A DNA stretch of 64,000 bases from the NCBI GenBank assembly GCA_905221605.1, contig CAJNDS010000473.1, positions 1 to 64,000 of the forward strand. Direction: 5' to 3'. This document shows positions 63,890 through 64,000 of this stretch, one piece after another (position 1 is the stretch's first letter; each line of letters begins with the position of its first letter). Under the pieces are notes generated by a model. The model saw only the letters and a program-made list of their open reading frames with translations. It searched no databases and was not told where the DNA came from. The position numbers were made by a program, and so were the translations under genes. The stretch is from Symbiodinium natans. Its lineage: Eukaryota; Sar; Dinophyceae; Suessiales; Symbiodiniaceae.

Positions 63890-64000
63890 GGGCAAGATAA
63901 TACAATATAAAATATTGTAACATAGTATAGTATTGAAAAGCATAGTATGGTATCGTGTACTATGGTATATTATGGTGTAATATATGTATATATATATATA
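63890..64000. repeat. AT-rich microsatellite at the window end
   Basis: Degenerate TATGGTAT/ATAGTATA words followed by a (TA)n run from about 63983 to the end. Confidence 0.8.

Overview
This window reads as the end region of a eukaryotic chromosome, most likely from a unicellular alga or other protist. The evidence is long plant/alveolate-type telomere arrays (TTTAGGG/CCCTAAA), non-LTR and DIRS-like retroelements, and a spliced-looking secreted-protein gene. No bacterial-type operon is present. I lean towards a dinoflagellate or a relative: a methyltransferase-like retroelement protein of a type I associate with dinoflagellates, and a 13-nt match to the core of the dinoflagellate spliced leader inside that element's terminal repeats. 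This is inference. One point against it is a colinear organellar large-subunit rRNA, which cannot be a myzozoan mitochondrial one because those are fragmented; it could be plastid-derived.

Layout. Two nearly identical macro-repeats (1-22259, whose 5' UTR lies outside the window, and 22260-44914) are followed by a diverged third unit (44915-60190). A complete macro-repeat runs: non-LTR retrotransposon (LINE) with ORF1 and ORF2; a 3' block of ~400/500-bp modules built from a ~30-bp minisatellite; an ~785-bp spacer holding a K/E-rich minus-strand reading frame; a ~9.35-kb AT-rich, hairpin-packed organellar cassette with two LSU rRNA copies 4.8 kb apart; a spacer with a duplicated ~220-bp element; a TTTAGGG array; and the 5' UTR of the next LINE. 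Unit 3 keeps the LINE and modules but lacks the organellar cassette. Its LINE is interrupted near the ORF2 start by a 5.16-kb DIRS/Ngaro-like element with split direct repeats (A1-ORFs-B1-A2-B2).

Right of unit 3, a TTTAGGG array (60400-60655) faces CCCTAAG/CCCTAAA arrays (60723-60871 and 61781-62119) head to head, the structure expected of a telomere-telomere fusion or an assembly join. The last 2 kb hold a unique gene that appears to encode a CAP/SCP-like domain, a cysteine-rich domain and an N-glycosylation-rich tail, spread over three frames. The window ends in AT microsatellite.

How the parts relate. The LINE polyprotein has endonuclease, RNase H and reverse transcriptase in that unusual order. 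In units 2 and 3 only an in-frame UGA separates ORF1 from ORF2. The DIRS-like element also has its gag and the next ORF in one frame separated by a lone UGA, and the second ORF has no usable ATG. Only unit 3 has an undamaged LINE ORF1. The four rRNA copies carry a non-canonical sarcin-ricin loop, and two of them also have a 22-nt deletion near the peptidyl-transferase centre, so they may be nuclear copies of organellar DNA.
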